Program-made: the position numbers and the translations under genes
Source: Sphaerisporangium rubeum
GTDB taxonomy: Bacteria > Actinomycetota > Actinomycetes > Streptosporangiales > Streptosporangiaceae
Direction: 5' to 3'
Assembly (NCBI RefSeq): GCF_014207705.1
Contig: NZ_JACHIU010000001.1
Coordinates: 3,402,501 to 3,466,500, forward strand
DNA: 64,000 nt
The notes under the pieces: model-generated
Told to the model about the DNA's origin: nothing
The model's database searches: none
Seen by the model: only the letters and a program-made list of their open reading frames with translations
In this document: piece by piece, positions 8,212 through 17,204 of the stretch
Numbering within the stretch: the stretch's first letter is position 1
Layout of the letters: every line of letters starts with the position of its first letter

Positions 8212-9567
8212 ATGAGCGTTGTCGAGAGCCGGTCGCCGCAAAATCCTGCGGAGGTCGTCGTACGGGCCGAGGCGGCGGGAGCGGCGGGGGTCGCCGCCGC
8301 GGTGGAGCGAGCGCGCGAGGCCCAGGCGGCATGGGCAGGGGCGAACGCGGCGGAGCGTGCGGCGGGCCTGTCCGCGGCGGCCGACGCGGTCGCCGGGGCG
8401 GCGGCGGAGCTGGCCGATCTGGTCGTACGCGAGGTCGGCAAGCCGATCGCCGAGGCCAAGGGGGAGGTCGCCCGGTCGGTCGCGATCCTGCGGTACTACG
8501 CGCAGCAGGTGTTCGACCCGGTGGGGGCGGTGCACGAGCCCTCAGGCTCCGGGCTCGCCTACACGCGCAAGCGGCCGCACGGTGTGGCGGGGCTGATCAC
8601 CCCGTGGAACTTCCCGCTGGCCATCCCGCTGTGGAAGGCCGCGCCGGCGCTCGCGTTCGGCAACGCCGTGGTGCTGAAGCCCGCCCCGCAGGCCACCGCC
8701 ACCGCGCTGCGTCTCGCCGAACTGCTCGGGCTGCCGGACGGCCTGTTCCACGTGGTCCCCGGTGACGCCGAGGAGGGCGGCGCGCTGGTGGACGCCGCCG
8801 ACGTGGTGTCGTTCACCGGCTCGGCCTCCGTCGGCCGCAAGGTCTCGGTGGCCGCCGCGGGACGCGGTGTGGCGGTCCAGGCAGAGATGGGTGGCCAGAA
8901 CGCCGCCATCGTGCTGGCCGACGCCAACCTGGAGGCGGCCGCCGCGCAGATCGCCGCGGCGGCGTTCGGCTACGCCGGCCAGAAGTGCACCGCCACCAAG
9001 CGGGTCATCACCGTCGGCAACGCCGCCGAGGTCCGTGAAGCCATCGTCGCCGCCGTCGCCAAGCTCGGGGTCGGCGACCCCGCCGACCCCGGCACCGCCG
9101 TCGGGCCCCTGATCGAGGAGTCCGCCCGCGACCGCGTCGTCTCGGCCGCCGCCGGAGCCCGCGTGCTCACCGGCGGCGAGGCGCTCGGCCGGGACGGCTG
9201 GTTCGCCGCCCCCACCCTGGTGGACAACGCTCCCGGCGACCACCTGCTGGCCTGCGAGGAGGTGTTCGGCCCCATCTGCCTCGTGCAGGACGCCTCCTCG
9301 GTGGACGAGGCCGTGGCCCTCGCCAACGGTGTGCGCTACGGCCTGGTCTCGGCCGTCTACACCTCTGACCTGGACCACGCGCTCGACGTCTCCGCGCGCC
9401 TCGACACCGGCCTCGTCAAGGTCAACAGCCCCACCAGTGGCGTCGACTTCTACCTGCCGTTCGGCGGTGTCAAGGAGTCGAGCCACGGCCCGCGCGAGCA
9501 GGGCAAGGCCGCGCAGGACTTCTACACCACCACCCACACCGTCAGCCTGGCCCCCTCCGGCCGCTGA
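8212..9567 (+). CDS. Aldehyde dehydrogenase family enzyme
   Basis: NAD(P)-dependent aldehyde dehydrogenase of 451 residues from ATG 8212 (frame open to 8146; ATG 8188 is an alternative). Catalytic Cys259 lies in GQKCTATKR and the general base Glu225 in AEMGGQN; the NAD-site sequence PWNFPLAIP is intact. The GQKCTAT context resembles alpha-ketoglutarate-semialdehyde dehydrogenases more than succinate-semialdehyde dehydrogenases, which suggests pentose or hexarate catabolism; this subfamily call is inference. It is divergent from ctaA and ends in a strong terminator. Confidence 0.88.
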   Translation: MSVVESRSPQNPAEVVVRAEAAGAAGVAAAVERAREAQAAWAGANAAERAAGLSAAADAVAGAAAELADLVVREVGKPIAEAKGEVARSVAILRYYAQQVFDPVGAVHEPSGSGLAYTRKRPHGVAGLITPWNFPLAIPLWKAAPALAFGNAVVLKPAPQATATALRLAELLGLPDGLFHVVPGDAEEGGALVDAADVVSFTGSASVGRKVSVAAAGRGVAVQAEMGGQNAAIVLADANLEAAAAQIAAAAFGYAGQKCTATKRVITVGNAAEVREAIVAAVAKLGVGDPADPGTAVGPLIEESARDRVVSAAAGARVLTGGEALGRDGWFAAPTLVDNAPGDHLLACEEVFGPICLVQDASSVDEAVALANGVRYGLVSAVYTSDLDHALDVSARLDTGLVKVNSPTSGVDFYLPFGGVKESSHGPREQGKAAQDFYTTTHTVSLAPSGR

Positions 9568-9584
9568 CCTCGCCTGCGAATACC

Positions 9585-9624
9585 GGCGGCCCCTACGGAA
9601 CCCATGCGTTCCGTAGGGGCCGCC
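9585..9624. terminator. Strong hairpin terminator
   Basis: A perfect 17-bp stem (9585-9601 with 9608-9624) with a 6-nt loop lies 17 nt after the aldehyde dehydrogenase stop. It also faces the end of the convergent ATPase gene (9692). Confidence 0.85.
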
Positions 9625-9691
9625 ACCGTCTCCCGGACACCGTGGACAGCGGTGGTCTCCGAGGACGTTCCCGCCCGGCGGGGCGGGACTC

Positions 9692-10459
9692 TCAGGTGCC
9701 GGCCGGCGTGCCGGGGCCGGCGGCGAGGTCGAACCAGACGGTCTTGCCGGTGGTGTGGCCGGTGACCCCCCAGCGGCGGGCCAGGAGATCCACCAGCTGC
9801 ATCCCGCGGCCGCTCTCGTCATAGGTCTCCGCGGCATGCATACGCGGACGGCCGGGGCCGGAGTCCCTGACCTCGCACCGCAGGACGGCGCCGTCCGCGA
9901 TCAACGTGACGACGGGAGCCCCGCCGGCGTGCCGCAGCGCGTTGGTCAGCAGTTCGGTGAGCAGCAGCTCGGCCACGTCGCCGTCCTCCTCACGACCCCA
10001 GTCCTTCAGCCGCTCACGTACGAGCCGCCGTGCCAGGGGTATCGAGGCCAGGTCCTCGTCGAGCACCCAGGACGCCGTGGTGCGCTGCGCGTCGCGGCGG
10101 GGTGAGCCGCTCGAACGCTCGCGGGCCGGGGTGATCTCGGCTGTGGTCGCCGGCGCCGGGTCCAGGCATTCCGGGGTCCGGGGGCAGGCCGCGCCGCCGG
10201 TGGACTCCGGCGCCGTCGCGCCGTTCAGGTGGGGGGCCGCCGGTTCCCGGGTGGCGGGGTCCCCGGGAACGGCGGCGGGGGAGGGCCGCGCGCCGGCGTG
10301 GCGCGCGTCGGTGGGGGACGTCGAGAAGGGGAACGTGTCACGGCGAACGGCGGCGCGCGAGACGGAGGACACGGGGAACGACGCGGCGACCCGCGTGGCC
10401 GGGGCCGGGAACGTCCGGTGGCCCGCGTGGTGGGGTGCCGCTACCGGGGTGGCGGTCAT
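9692..10459 (-). CDS. RsbW-like ATP-binding protein with long disordered N-terminus
   Basis: GHKL-fold ATPase of the HATPase_c_2/anti-sigma-kinase type common in filamentous actinomycetes, where such proteins regulate sigma factors or anti-anti-sigma factors. The N box (ELLTNALRH), G1 box (RDSGPGRP) and G2 box (GRGMQLV) occupy the last ~130 residues. The first ~120 residues are Ala/Pro/Thr-rich and low complexity. ATG 10459 has an AAGGGG Shine-Dalgarno at the right distance, so the long N-terminus is probably real. No sigma factor is adjacent; the partner is unknown. Confidence 0.85.
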   Translation of the reverse strand: MTATPVAAPHHAGHRTFPAPATRVAASFPVSSVSRAAVRRDTFPFSTSPTDARHAGARPSPAAVPGDPATREPAAPHLNGATAPESTGGAACPRTPECLDPAPATTAEITPARERSSGSPRRDAQRTTASWVLDEDLASIPLARRLVRERLKDWGREEDGDVAELLLTELLTNALRHAGGAPVVTLIADGAVLRCEVRDSGPGRPRMHAAETYDESGRGMQLVDLLARRWGVTGHTTGKTVWFDLAAGPGTPAGT

Positions 10460-10644
10460 CGCGATCCCCTTCTTCCGTCTCAGGCGCCGGGGCGGCTACC
10501 GGATGGTGCCGTCGGCCGGCGGGTGCGCCGTGCCCCTCTCAGTCGTGCCAGGGGCGTCCTTTCACGTTCCACGATCCCGCCTTTGCCGTCGCCGCGTCAT
10601 CGACGGCAGCACCCATCCGGTGGTGGTACCCGCGGGGGGCTGTT

Positions 10645-10662
10645 ATTGCAGCTACCTGCAAT
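10645..10662. promoter_or_regulatory. Inverted repeat ATTGCAG-N4-CTGCAAT (candidate operator)
   Basis: Perfect 7-bp arms with a 4-bp spacer, in the 242-nt region between the divergent ATPase and receiver-domain genes, 40 nt before the receiver start. The local sequence is less GC-rich than its surroundings. The binding protein is unknown. Confidence 0.45.
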
Positions 10663-10701
10663 GCGCGACGCCAGGCCACCTGGAAGCCTGGAGGTGTGTC
10701 C

Positions 10702-11076
10702 GTGCGCTGCATGATCGTCGATGACAACGATCACTTCCTGACCGTCGCCGGCCGGGTCCTGGACCGCGGCGAGGTCAGGGTGGTCGGCGTGTCACGCGGT
10801 CCCGACGCCATGGAACGGTTCCTTGAGCTGGACCCGGATGTCGCGCTGGTGGACGTCGAGCTCGGCGACGGCGACGGTTTCGAGCTGGCCGAACGCCTCT
10901 GCCGCGCCGTGCGGCACCGCGCTCCGTGCGTGATCCTCATCTCGGCGCGCGACGGCAGGGACGTGGCCGACCTGGTCGAGGAGAGCTCTGCGGTGGCGTT
11001 CGTCGCCAAGGCCGACCTCAGCGTCGAGACGATCCTCGCCGTCGTCCGCGCCACGGGCTGCCACTCGGCCGTGTAG
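10702..11076 (+). CDS. Stand-alone receiver-domain response regulator
   Basis: A 124-residue protein consisting only of a CheY-like receiver: acidic pocket DDN at 7-9, phospho-acceptor Asp51 in VALVDVEL, and the conserved Lys in AFVAKADL. There is no output domain. GTG 10702 is preceded by GGAGG (10690-10694) at 7 nt, better placed than GTG 10696. It converges with the adjacent NarL-type regulator (3 bp between stops) and may share the nearby kinase as a phosphate sink or shuttle; that is inference. Confidence 0.88.
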   Translation: MRCMIVDDNDHFLTVAGRVLDRGEVRVVGVSRGPDAMERFLELDPDVALVDVELGDGDGFELAERLCRAVRHRAPCVILISARDGRDVADLVEESSAVAFVAKADLSVETILAVVRATGCHSAV

Positions 11077-11079
11077 GGG

Positions 11080-11760
11080 TCAGCGCGACTCGAGGAACGT
11101 CAGCACGGCGAGCACCCGCCGGTGGTCCTCCCCGGTCTCGGGGAGCCGCATCCGCGTCATGATGCTGCGCACGTGTTTCTCCACGGTGCCCTCGGTGATC
11201 CACAGACGCCTGGCGATTCCGGCGTTGGACCGGCCCTCCGCCATCAGCGCCAGCACCTCACGCTCGCGCGCCGTGAGCTGGTCCAGGGGGTCGTCGCGCC
11301 GCCGGGCCGCCAGCAGCTCGTGCACCAGACTCGGGTCCACCACGGAGCCGCCCTGCGCGACCCGCCGCAGGTTCTCCATGAACTCGGCCACGTCCACGAT
11401 CCTGCTCTTCAACAGGTATCCGATCCGCGTGCCCGAACCGAGCAGTTCCATGGCCTCCTCGACCTCGACGTGCGCCGACAGCAGCATGATGCCGATGTGG
11501 GGGGAGCACGCGTGGATGGCGCGGGCCGCCACCACCCCCTCCGTCGCCTGTCCGGGGGGCATCCTGATGTCGATCACCGCGAGGTCGGGACGTTGCTCAC
11601 GGGTCAGCTCCAGCAGGCCCGGCCCGTCCCCCGCCTGTCCGGCGACCTCGAACCCGGACCGTTCGAGCAGCCCCGCGAGGCCCTCGCGCAGCAGCACGTC
11701 GTCGTCGGCGAGCACGACGCGCAGCCGGCGCTCCGTGCTCTCGTCCACCGTGGTCCTCAT
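11080..11760 (-). CDS. NarL/FixJ-family response regulator
   Basis: DNA-binding response regulator of 226 residues: receiver domain (13-130) with phospho-acceptor Asp64 in AVIDIRMP, then a LuxR-type helix-turn-helix (about 160-226) containing LTAREREVLALMAEG and the recognition segment EGTVEKHV. It is divergent from the histidine kinase at 11984, a normal arrangement for a cognate pair. A GGGGTT/AACCCC inverted repeat lies between them near 11805-11830. Confidence 0.93.
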   Translation of the reverse strand: MRTTVDESTERRLRVVLADDDVLLREGLAGLLERSGFEVAGQAGDGPGLLELTREQRPDLAVIDIRMPPGQATEGVVAARAIHACSPHIGIMLLSAHVEVEEAMELLGSGTRIGYLLKSRIVDVAEFMENLRRVAQGGSVVDPSLVHELLAARRRDDPLDQLTAREREVLALMAEGRSNAGIARRLWITEGTVEKHVRSIMTRMRLPETGEDHRRVLAVLTFLESR

Positions 11761-11983
11761 CGCTCGCCCGCCTCGCTCCCTGAACCGCCCGGCACGTCGT
11801 CATACGGGGGTTGACCAGGGAAAACCCCGGCAGGGGAAGAGGGGACGGGTGCGAGTATATTCACTGTTTGTGCGCCTTGGAGCCACCGCTCGGACGGAAG
11901 GCGCGGCCACCGATCGCGGCGGCCGCCGCCGTCGCGACCACGCCGGCACACCTGCCGTCCCGCGGCGAAGCAGGAGGCCGGTG

Positions 11984-13276
11984 ATGTCGCCGCTCCTCTT
12001 CGCGGCCGCGATGGCCACCGGCGCGCTCACCGCGAGATACCGCGCCATGGCCGCCGAGGCGCAGCGGCGGCGGCGCACGGCGGAGGAGGGCCGGCGCGTG
12101 GCCGAGGATTCTCTCGCCGGCAGCCGTGAGGACCTGCGGCGCGTCGTGGCCGAGCAGGCCGCGCTGCGGCGGGTGGCGATGCTGGTGGCGTGCGGTGTGA
12201 CCTCCGAGGACCTGTTCGGCGCGGTGGCGGCCGAGATGGGTCGCATCGTCGGCGTCGAGCACAGCGCGATCATCCGGTACGACCAGGACGGCATGTGCGT
12301 CGTGATGGGGTCGTGGAGCGTCCACGGCCCCGAGCGGACGATCCCGGTGGGGTGGCGCTTCTCCCCGGACTCGCCGAATGTCTCCGGCATGGTGTGGCGT
12401 ACCGGACGTCGGGCTCGCATGACCGATTTCGACCTCGCGACGGGTGAGGTCGCCGCCTGGGCCCGGCGGCGGGGGGTCCGGTGCGCGGTCGGCATCCCGA
12501 TCAACGCGGACGGCCGGCTGTGGGGTGCCGCGGTCGCGCTGTGCGGCGACGCCGAGCCGGTGCCCGGCCTGGAGCGGCACATGGAGGAGTTCACCGGGCT
12601 GGTCTCCACCGCGGTCTGCAACGCGCAGGCCACGGCCCAGCTCGCCGCCTCACGTGCCCGCGCGGTCACCGCGGCCGACGACACGCGCCGCCGCATCGAA
12701 CGCGACCTGCACGACGGGGTGCAGCAGCGCCTGGTGACGCTCGGGCTGGAGCTGAACGACGCACGGGCCGCGGCGGCGCGGACGCCTGAGCTCCGCACCC
12801 GGCTCGACCAGATGGCGGGTGACCTGTCCGGCCTGGTGGCGGAGGTGCAGGAGCTGTCACGCGGCCTGCATCCGGCGGTCCTGTCACGCGGCGGGCTGGT
12901 GCCGGCGGTGAAGACGCTCGCGCGGCGCTCGGCGGTGCCGGTGGAGCTGGAACTGCTGGTGCACGGACGGCTGGACGAACAGGTGGAGGTGGCCGCCTAC
13001 TACGTCGTGTCGGAGGCGCTCACCAACATCGCCAAGCACGCGCACGCGTCGGTGGCCGAGATCTCGCTCACCGTGCGGGACGGCACGCTGCGGCTGGAGG
13101 TCCGCGACGACGGCGTCGGCGGCGCCGACCTGCGGAGCGGCTCGGGTCTGGTGGGCCTCGGCGACCGCGTGGAGGTGGCGGGAGGCACCTTCAGGGTCCG
13201 CAGCATCCAGGGCCGGGGCACGTGCCTGGAGGCCGTCATCCCGCTCGACCCCAGGGTCAGGTGCCGTCCGGTCTGA
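11984..13276 (+). CDS. GAF-domain sensor histidine kinase (HisKA_3 type)
   Basis: Histidine kinase of 430 residues. A short hydrophobic segment (about 3-18) is followed by a coiled Arg/Glu-rich stretch, a GAF sensor domain (about 60-215), the HisKA_3 dimerisation helix with phospho-acceptor His243 in ERDLHDGVQQR, and a HATPase domain (N box SEALTNIAKHAHA, G box RDDGVGG). ATG 11984 has GGAGG 6 nt upstream; the frame is open far upstream, across the divergent regulator, but that part is its antisense. The likely partner is the NarL-type regulator at 11080-11760. The 3' end overlaps the convergent EamA gene by 20 bp. Confidence 0.92.
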   Translation: MSPLLFAAAMATGALTARYRAMAAEAQRRRRTAEEGRRVAEDSLAGSREDLRRVVAEQAALRRVAMLVACGVTSEDLFGAVAAEMGRIVGVEHSAIIRYDQDGMCVVMGSWSVHGPERTIPVGWRFSPDSPNVSGMVWRTGRRARMTDFDLATGEVAAWARRRGVRCAVGIPINADGRLWGAAVALCGDAEPVPGLERHMEEFTGLVSTAVCNAQATAQLAASRARAVTAADDTRRRIERDLHDGVQQRLVTLGLELNDARAAAARTPELRTRLDQMAGDLSGLVAEVQELSRGLHPAVLSRGGLVPAVKTLARRSAVPVELELLVHGRLDEQVEVAAYYVVSEALTNIAKHAHASVAEISLTVRDGTLRLEVRDDGVGGADLRSGSGLVGLGDRVEVAGGTFRVRSIQGRGTCLEAVIPLDPRVRCRPV

Positions 13277-14234
13277 CCACGTCCTGCGGCGGCGGATCCT
13301 GCGTGCGGGTCGCGCCGACCGAGGCGACGACGACGCAGGCGATGGCGCTCCACTGCCAGACGGTCAGGAACTCGTGCAGCACGATCAGGCCGACGAGTGC
13401 GGCGGCCGCGGGTTCGAGGCTCATCAGGATGCCGAACACCCGCTTCGGCATGCGGCGCAACGCCTCCAGTTCCAGCGTGTACGGGATCACCGACGACAGC
13501 AGCCCCACCCCGACGCCGATCAGCAGCACATGTGGCGAGAGCAGGCCCTCGGCGCCGCTCGCGACGCCGAACGGCGCGATGACCACGGTCGCCACGAGCA
13601 TGGCGGCCGTCAGCCCGCCGGTGCCGGGGATGCGGCTTCCCGCGGTGGCCGACAAGATGATGTACCCGGCCCAGCAGACTCCCGCGAGCGCCGCGAACAG
13701 CAGCCCGAGCAGGTCCACCGAGCCGCCGCTCCACGGCGCGAGCAGCGCGATGCCGGCCCCGGCGAGCGTCACCCACAGCAGGTCGAGCCGCCGGCGCGAG
13801 GTGGCGACCGCGACACCGAGCGGCCCGAGGAACTCCACGGTCACCGCGATGCCGATGGGGAGCCGCGCCAGCGCCTCGTAGAACGTCAGGTTCATCAGCC
13901 CGAGCGTCACGCCGAACGTCAGCACCACACCGAGGTCGCGGCGGGACAGACCGCGCAGCCGTGGCCTGGCCAGTACGGCGAGGATCAGCGCGCCGGTGGC
14001 GATGCGCAGGAACACCACGGCGCTCGGCGTGAACTGCGCGAACAGCTGTTTGGCGAGCCCCGCGCCGACCTGCACCGACACGATGCCGAGCAGCACGAGC
14101 CCCGGCGCGGGCACGGCGGTGAGGGCCGTACGCGCCGCCGCGCCGGGCCGGGCCCACGCACGGGGACGCGGCGCCGCGGACGGCTGGGACGACCGGGACC
14201 GCTGGGACGACGGCGGCGGTGAGGAGGCGGTCAT
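13257..14234 (-). CDS. EamA-family (DMT) exporter
   Basis: Membrane protein of 325 residues with ten predicted helices in two EamA repeats, of the RhtA type that exports threonine, homoserine or other metabolites. Recognisable elements are FLRIATGALIL, VEFLGPLGVAV in the first half and SLEPAAAALVGLIVLHE in the second. The first ~30 residues are Ser/Pro/Arg-rich. It starts 10 nt after the ABC permease stop on the same strand, so the three genes from 16056 to 13257 may be co-transcribed. Substrate unknown. Confidence 0.88.
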   Translation of the reverse strand: MTASSPPPSSQRSRSSQPSAAPRPRAWARPGAAARTALTAVPAPGLVLLGIVSVQVGAGLAKQLFAQFTPSAVVFLRIATGALILAVLARPRLRGLSRRDLGVVLTFGVTLGLMNLTFYEALARLPIGIAVTVEFLGPLGVAVATSRRRLDLLWVTLAGAGIALLAPWSGGSVDLLGLLFAALAGVCWAGYIILSATAGSRIPGTGGLTAAMLVATVVIAPFGVASGAEGLLSPHVLLIGVGVGLLSSVIPYTLELEALRRMPKRVFGILMSLEPAAAALVGLIVLHEFLTVWQWSAIACVVVASVGATRTQDPPPQDVVRPDGT

Positions 14235-14244
14235 GTGGTCCGGG

Positions 14245-15015
14245 TCACTCCCAGCGGAACGTGCGGGCGGCCACCGCCAGCGTGACCGCGGCCCAGGCGA
14301 GCAGGACCAGCAGGGACCAGGCGGGGAAGGCGGCGGAGCCGGTGAGCACCGAGCGCAGGCCGCCGGTGAGCGCGGTGATCGGCAGGAGCTCGACGACGGC
14401 GCGCAGCGCGTGGGGGAACGCGGTGACCGGGACGACGACCCCGCCGAGCCCGAGCAGCACCAGGTAGACGAGGTTGGCGGCGGCCAGGGTGGCCTCGGCG
14501 CGCAGCGTGCCGGCCATCAGCAGGCCGAGCCCGCTGAACGCCGCCGTGCCGGCGAGGATCAGCGACGCGGCCCACAGCAGGCTCCCCCCGGGCCGCCAGC
14601 CGAGCGCGAGCGCCACCCCGGTCAGCACCACGACCTGCAGCGCCTCGACGGCCAGGACGGCGAGGGTCTTGGCGAGCAGCAGCCCCGACCGGGGCAGGGG
14701 AGTGGCGCCGAGGCGCTTCAGCACCCCGTATCTGCGCTCGAACCCCGTGGCGATGGCCTGACCGGTGAACGCCGTCGACATGATCGCCAGAGCGAGCACC
14801 CCCGGCGCGACGAAGTCGACCCTCCGGCCCGGCAGCTCCAGAAGCGGCACGGCCGAGAACCCGGCGAGCACCAGCACCGGGATGATCAGTGTGAGCAGCA
14901 GCTGCTCGCCGTTGCGCACCATGGCCCGCACCTCGGCGCCGGCCTGCGCCAGAACCATCCGCGGCAACGGCGCGGCCCCGGGCCGCGGCGTGAAGTCGAG
15001 CGCGGCCGTCACCAC
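14245..15015 (-). CDS. ABC-2 type exporter permease
   Basis: Membrane subunit of an ABC exporter, 256 residues with six hydrophobic helices and the ABC2_membrane-type signature FERRYGVLKRLGATPL. It follows its ATPase at 15142-16056. Homologous exporter genes (Rv1456c-Rv1458c region) sit beside suf genes in Mycobacterium. Substrate unknown. Confidence 0.9.
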   Translation of the reverse strand: MVTAALDFTPRPGAAPLPRMVLAQAGAEVRAMVRNGEQLLLTLIIPVLVLAGFSAVPLLELPGRRVDFVAPGVLALAIMSTAFTGQAIATGFERRYGVLKRLGATPLPRSGLLLAKTLAVLAVEALQVVVLTGVALALGWRPGGSLLWAASLILAGTAAFSGLGLLMAGTLRAEATLAAANLVYLVLLGLGGVVVPVTAFPHALRAVVELLPITALTGGLRSVLTGSAAFPAWSLLVLLAWAAVTLAVAARTFRWE

Positions 15016-15141
15016 GGCCTCCTTGCTGTCGTCGGTGGTGTCATCGGGGCTGTCGCCGGTGCGGAGGACGCCACACCGGTGGGAACCGGCCGTCCGGTGG
15101 AGGGACGTTCAGGAGAGCCGGGTCCGGCGGAGGGCCGGGGG

Positions 15142-16056
15142 CTAGCGGAGTTCACGGCCGGTCAGCTCCAGGAAGACGTCCTCCAGGGTGCGGCGTTCGA
15201 CGCTGAGGTCGTCGGCGGCGACGCCTTCGGTGGCGCACCAGGCCGTCACGGTGCCGAGGAGCTCGGGCCCGACATGGCCCTCGATGACGTAGTGGCCGCT
15301 CGGGGACTCCTTGGCGGCGCTGCCCACCGGGAGCGCGGCGAGCAGCTCGTCCAGGTCGAGGCCGGGACGCGCGCGGAACCGGAGCTGGCGTTCCGCGCCG
15401 GTCAGCGTGCGGGGGCTTCCCTCGGCGACCACCGTGCCGCGGTCGATGATGACCACGTGGTCGGCCAGGCGCTCGGCCTCGTCCATGTGGTGGGTGGTCA
15501 GCACGGTCGAGACGCCGCGGGCCCGCAGTTCGCCGATCAGGTCCCAGCAGGCGTGCCTCGCCTGGGGGTCGAGCCCGGCGGTCGGCTCGTCGAGGAACAC
15601 GAGCTCTGGCCGGCCGATCACGGCGGCGGCCAGGGACAGGCGCTGCTGCTGGCCCCCCGACAGGCGGCGGTACGGCGTGCGCGCGTGCTCGGTGAGGCCG
15701 AGCAGGGACAGCAGGGCCGCGGGGTCGAGGGGGTGCGCGTGGAACCGCGCGACCGTGCGCAGCCACTCCCCGGCGCGCGCGGCCGGCGGGACGCCGCCGG
15801 ACTGGAGCATGATGCCGACCCGGGGACGCAGGCGTGCCGCGTCGCGGACGGGGTCGAGCCCGAGGACGCGCACCGTGCCGCCGTCCGCCTTCCTGAACCC
15901 CTCGCAGATCTCGACCGTGGACGTCTTGCCCGCGCCGTTCGGCCCGAGGATCGCGGTGACCTCACCGCGTGCGGCGCTCAGGGTCAGCCCGTCGACGGCG
16001 ACGACCCGGCCGTACCGCTTGACCAGACCGGTGAGCGCGACGGCTGGGGACTCCAT
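15142..16056 (-). CDS. ABC exporter ATP-binding protein
   Basis: ATPase of 304 residues for the permease at 14245. Walker A is GPNGAGKTS, the signature is LSGGQQQR, Walker B is LVFLDEP and the switch His is in TTHHMDEAE. A ~75-residue C-terminal domain follows. I choose ATG 16056; the longer frame to 16308 is not supported. No Shine-Dalgarno precedes it, but TAGACT (16063-16068, minus strand) sits close upstream like a -10 box, so a near-leaderless mRNA is possible. Confidence 0.92.
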   Translation of the reverse strand: MESPAVALTGLVKRYGRVVAVDGLTLSAARGEVTAILGPNGAGKTSTVEICEGFRKADGGTVRVLGLDPVRDAARLRPRVGIMLQSGGVPPAARAGEWLRTVARFHAHPLDPAALLSLLGLTEHARTPYRRLSGGQQQRLSLAAAVIGRPELVFLDEPTAGLDPQARHACWDLIGELRARGVSTVLTTHHMDEAERLADHVVIIDRGTVVAEGSPRTLTGAERQLRFRARPGLDLDELLAALPVGSAAKESPSGHYVIEGHVGPELLGTVTAWCATEGVAADDLSVERRTLEDVFLELTGRELR

Positions 16057-16306
16057 GATGACGAGTCTAGGGACCGCCGGATGTGGTCCCGCCTCCAGCC
16101 CGTCACGGCGCCGCGTCATCTCCCGGCCACACCGCGTGGTCCGCCTCCCCCCAGATCCGCGGGACCGTCCTCGCCGTGCCGTCCCGTCACATCCGCCGGT
16201 AAAGGTTCGGCTCGGCCGGGGCCAAGCGGGTGGGGCGGTCGCGGCGGCGGGTGGCGGCCGGTGCCAGTCTGGCCGTGCTTCGCGGCACCCGCATCGGAGG
16301 TCCGGC

Positions 16307-17080
16307 ATGCCTACGCGAACCGGTTACCGGCCAGGTCTGCCTTGCTACGCCGACCTGGCCAGCCCCGACGTGGCGGCGTCGGCCGCGTTCTACGCCGCGC
16401 TGTTCGGCTGGAGCGCCGAGCGCGACCGCGGCCAGGACGGCGGCGGCTACGTCCGTTTCACGCTGCGCGGCGTGCCGGTGGCCGGTGCGGGCCCGACGTT
16501 CTCGGTGGGCCGGCCGGCCGCCTGGAACAGCTACTTCGCCGCCGAGGACGCCGAGAGCGCGGCCCTGCGGGTCAAGGAGGCGGGGGGTCACGTGGTGACC
16601 GGCCCCGCCGAGATCGGCGACGAGGGTGCCATGGCGGTGTTCCACGACCCCGAGGGTGCCGCGTTCATGGTGTGGCAGGCGGGACGCGGCCATGGCGCGG
16701 GGCTGGCCGGTGAGCCCGGTGCGCTGTGCCGGTTCGAGCTGTGGACCCGCGACCCCGTGGGGGCCATGGCGTTCTATCCCGAGGTGTTCGGCTGGGAGAC
16801 CCGCGGCGGCCAGGACGGTGAGCCGGGTGCGGTGTGGCTGACCGACGGCCGCTTCGCGGCGGGCCTGCGGCCGATGGAGGACGGGGTGCCGCAGGAGGTC
16901 CCGGCGCACTGGCTGGTCCATTTCGGGGTGGCCGACTGCGACGAGGCCGCGGACCTCGGCGTACGCTGGGGCGGCCGCGTGCTGCGCGAGCCGCGCGACC
17001 TGCCTTCGGGGCGGCGCGCGGTGCTGGCCGACCCGCACGGCGCGCGTTTCGCCGTGCTCGCCGCCGCGCCGGCCCGCTGA
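16307..17080 (+). CDS. Tandem VOC-domain (glyoxalase-fold) protein
   Basis: A 257-residue protein with two vicinal-oxygen-chelate modules (about 10-120 and 133-255); each opens with a FYAALFGW- or FYPEVFGW-type helix. Proteins of this two-domain type are usually annotated as glyoxalase/bleomycin-resistance-like; the substrate cannot be read from sequence. ATG 16307 follows GGAGG at 6 nt. Single-gene unit upstream of the suf control region. Confidence 0.88.
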   Translation: MPTRTGYRPGLPCYADLASPDVAASAAFYAALFGWSAERDRGQDGGGYVRFTLRGVPVAGAGPTFSVGRPAAWNSYFAAEDAESAALRVKEAGGHVVTGPAEIGDEGAMAVFHDPEGAAFMVWQAGRGHGAGLAGEPGALCRFELWTRDPVGAMAFYPEVFGWETRGGQDGEPGAVWLTDGRFAAGLRPMEDGVPQEVPAHWLVHFGVADCDEAADLGVRWGGRVLREPRDLPSGRRAVLADPHGARFAVLAAAPAR

Positions 17081-17110
17081 GTCTCCGCCGGCCCCCCTTC
17101 TGCCTGCGAG

Positions 17111-17129
17111 TTAGGTAAGGCTTGCCTGC
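17111..17129. promoter_or_regulatory. Candidate iron box (IdeR/DmdR1-type)
   Basis: A 19-bp sequence beginning TTAGGTAAGGCT matches the actinobacterial iron-box consensus (TTAGGTTAGGCTAACCTAA) at 14 of 19 positions by my count, with the 5' half nearly perfect. It lies 72-90 bp upstream of the sufR start, so iron-dependent control of suf through IdeR/DmdR is plausible. Confidence 0.5.
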
Positions 17130-17189
17130 GTGATGGACCTCATGCCGAGAGTGACGGCTGCCGGTTGTCGCTCGGGAAGGAATTAAGGC

Positions 17190-17204
17190 ACACTGATGTT
17201 GTGA
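17190..17204. promoter_or_regulatory. SufR operator ACACT-N5-TGTGA over the sufR start
   Basis: An exact match to the ACACT-N5-TGTGA inverted repeat reported for mycobacterial SufR. Its right half contains the GTG start codon of sufR (17201), so bound SufR would block its own initiation region and the whole operon. The absence of a well-spaced Shine-Dalgarno fits a leaderless transcript. Confidence 0.8.

Noticed and set aside
6919-8535. 538-residue long form of haem A synthase
   Set aside because: The added N-terminus would overlap the divergent aldehyde dehydrogenase and is Arg/Pro-rich without homology.
13996-16713. 905-codon plus-strand frame over the ABC exporter genes
   Set aside because: It is antisense to three genes with intact motifs and then runs out of frame through the VOC gene.
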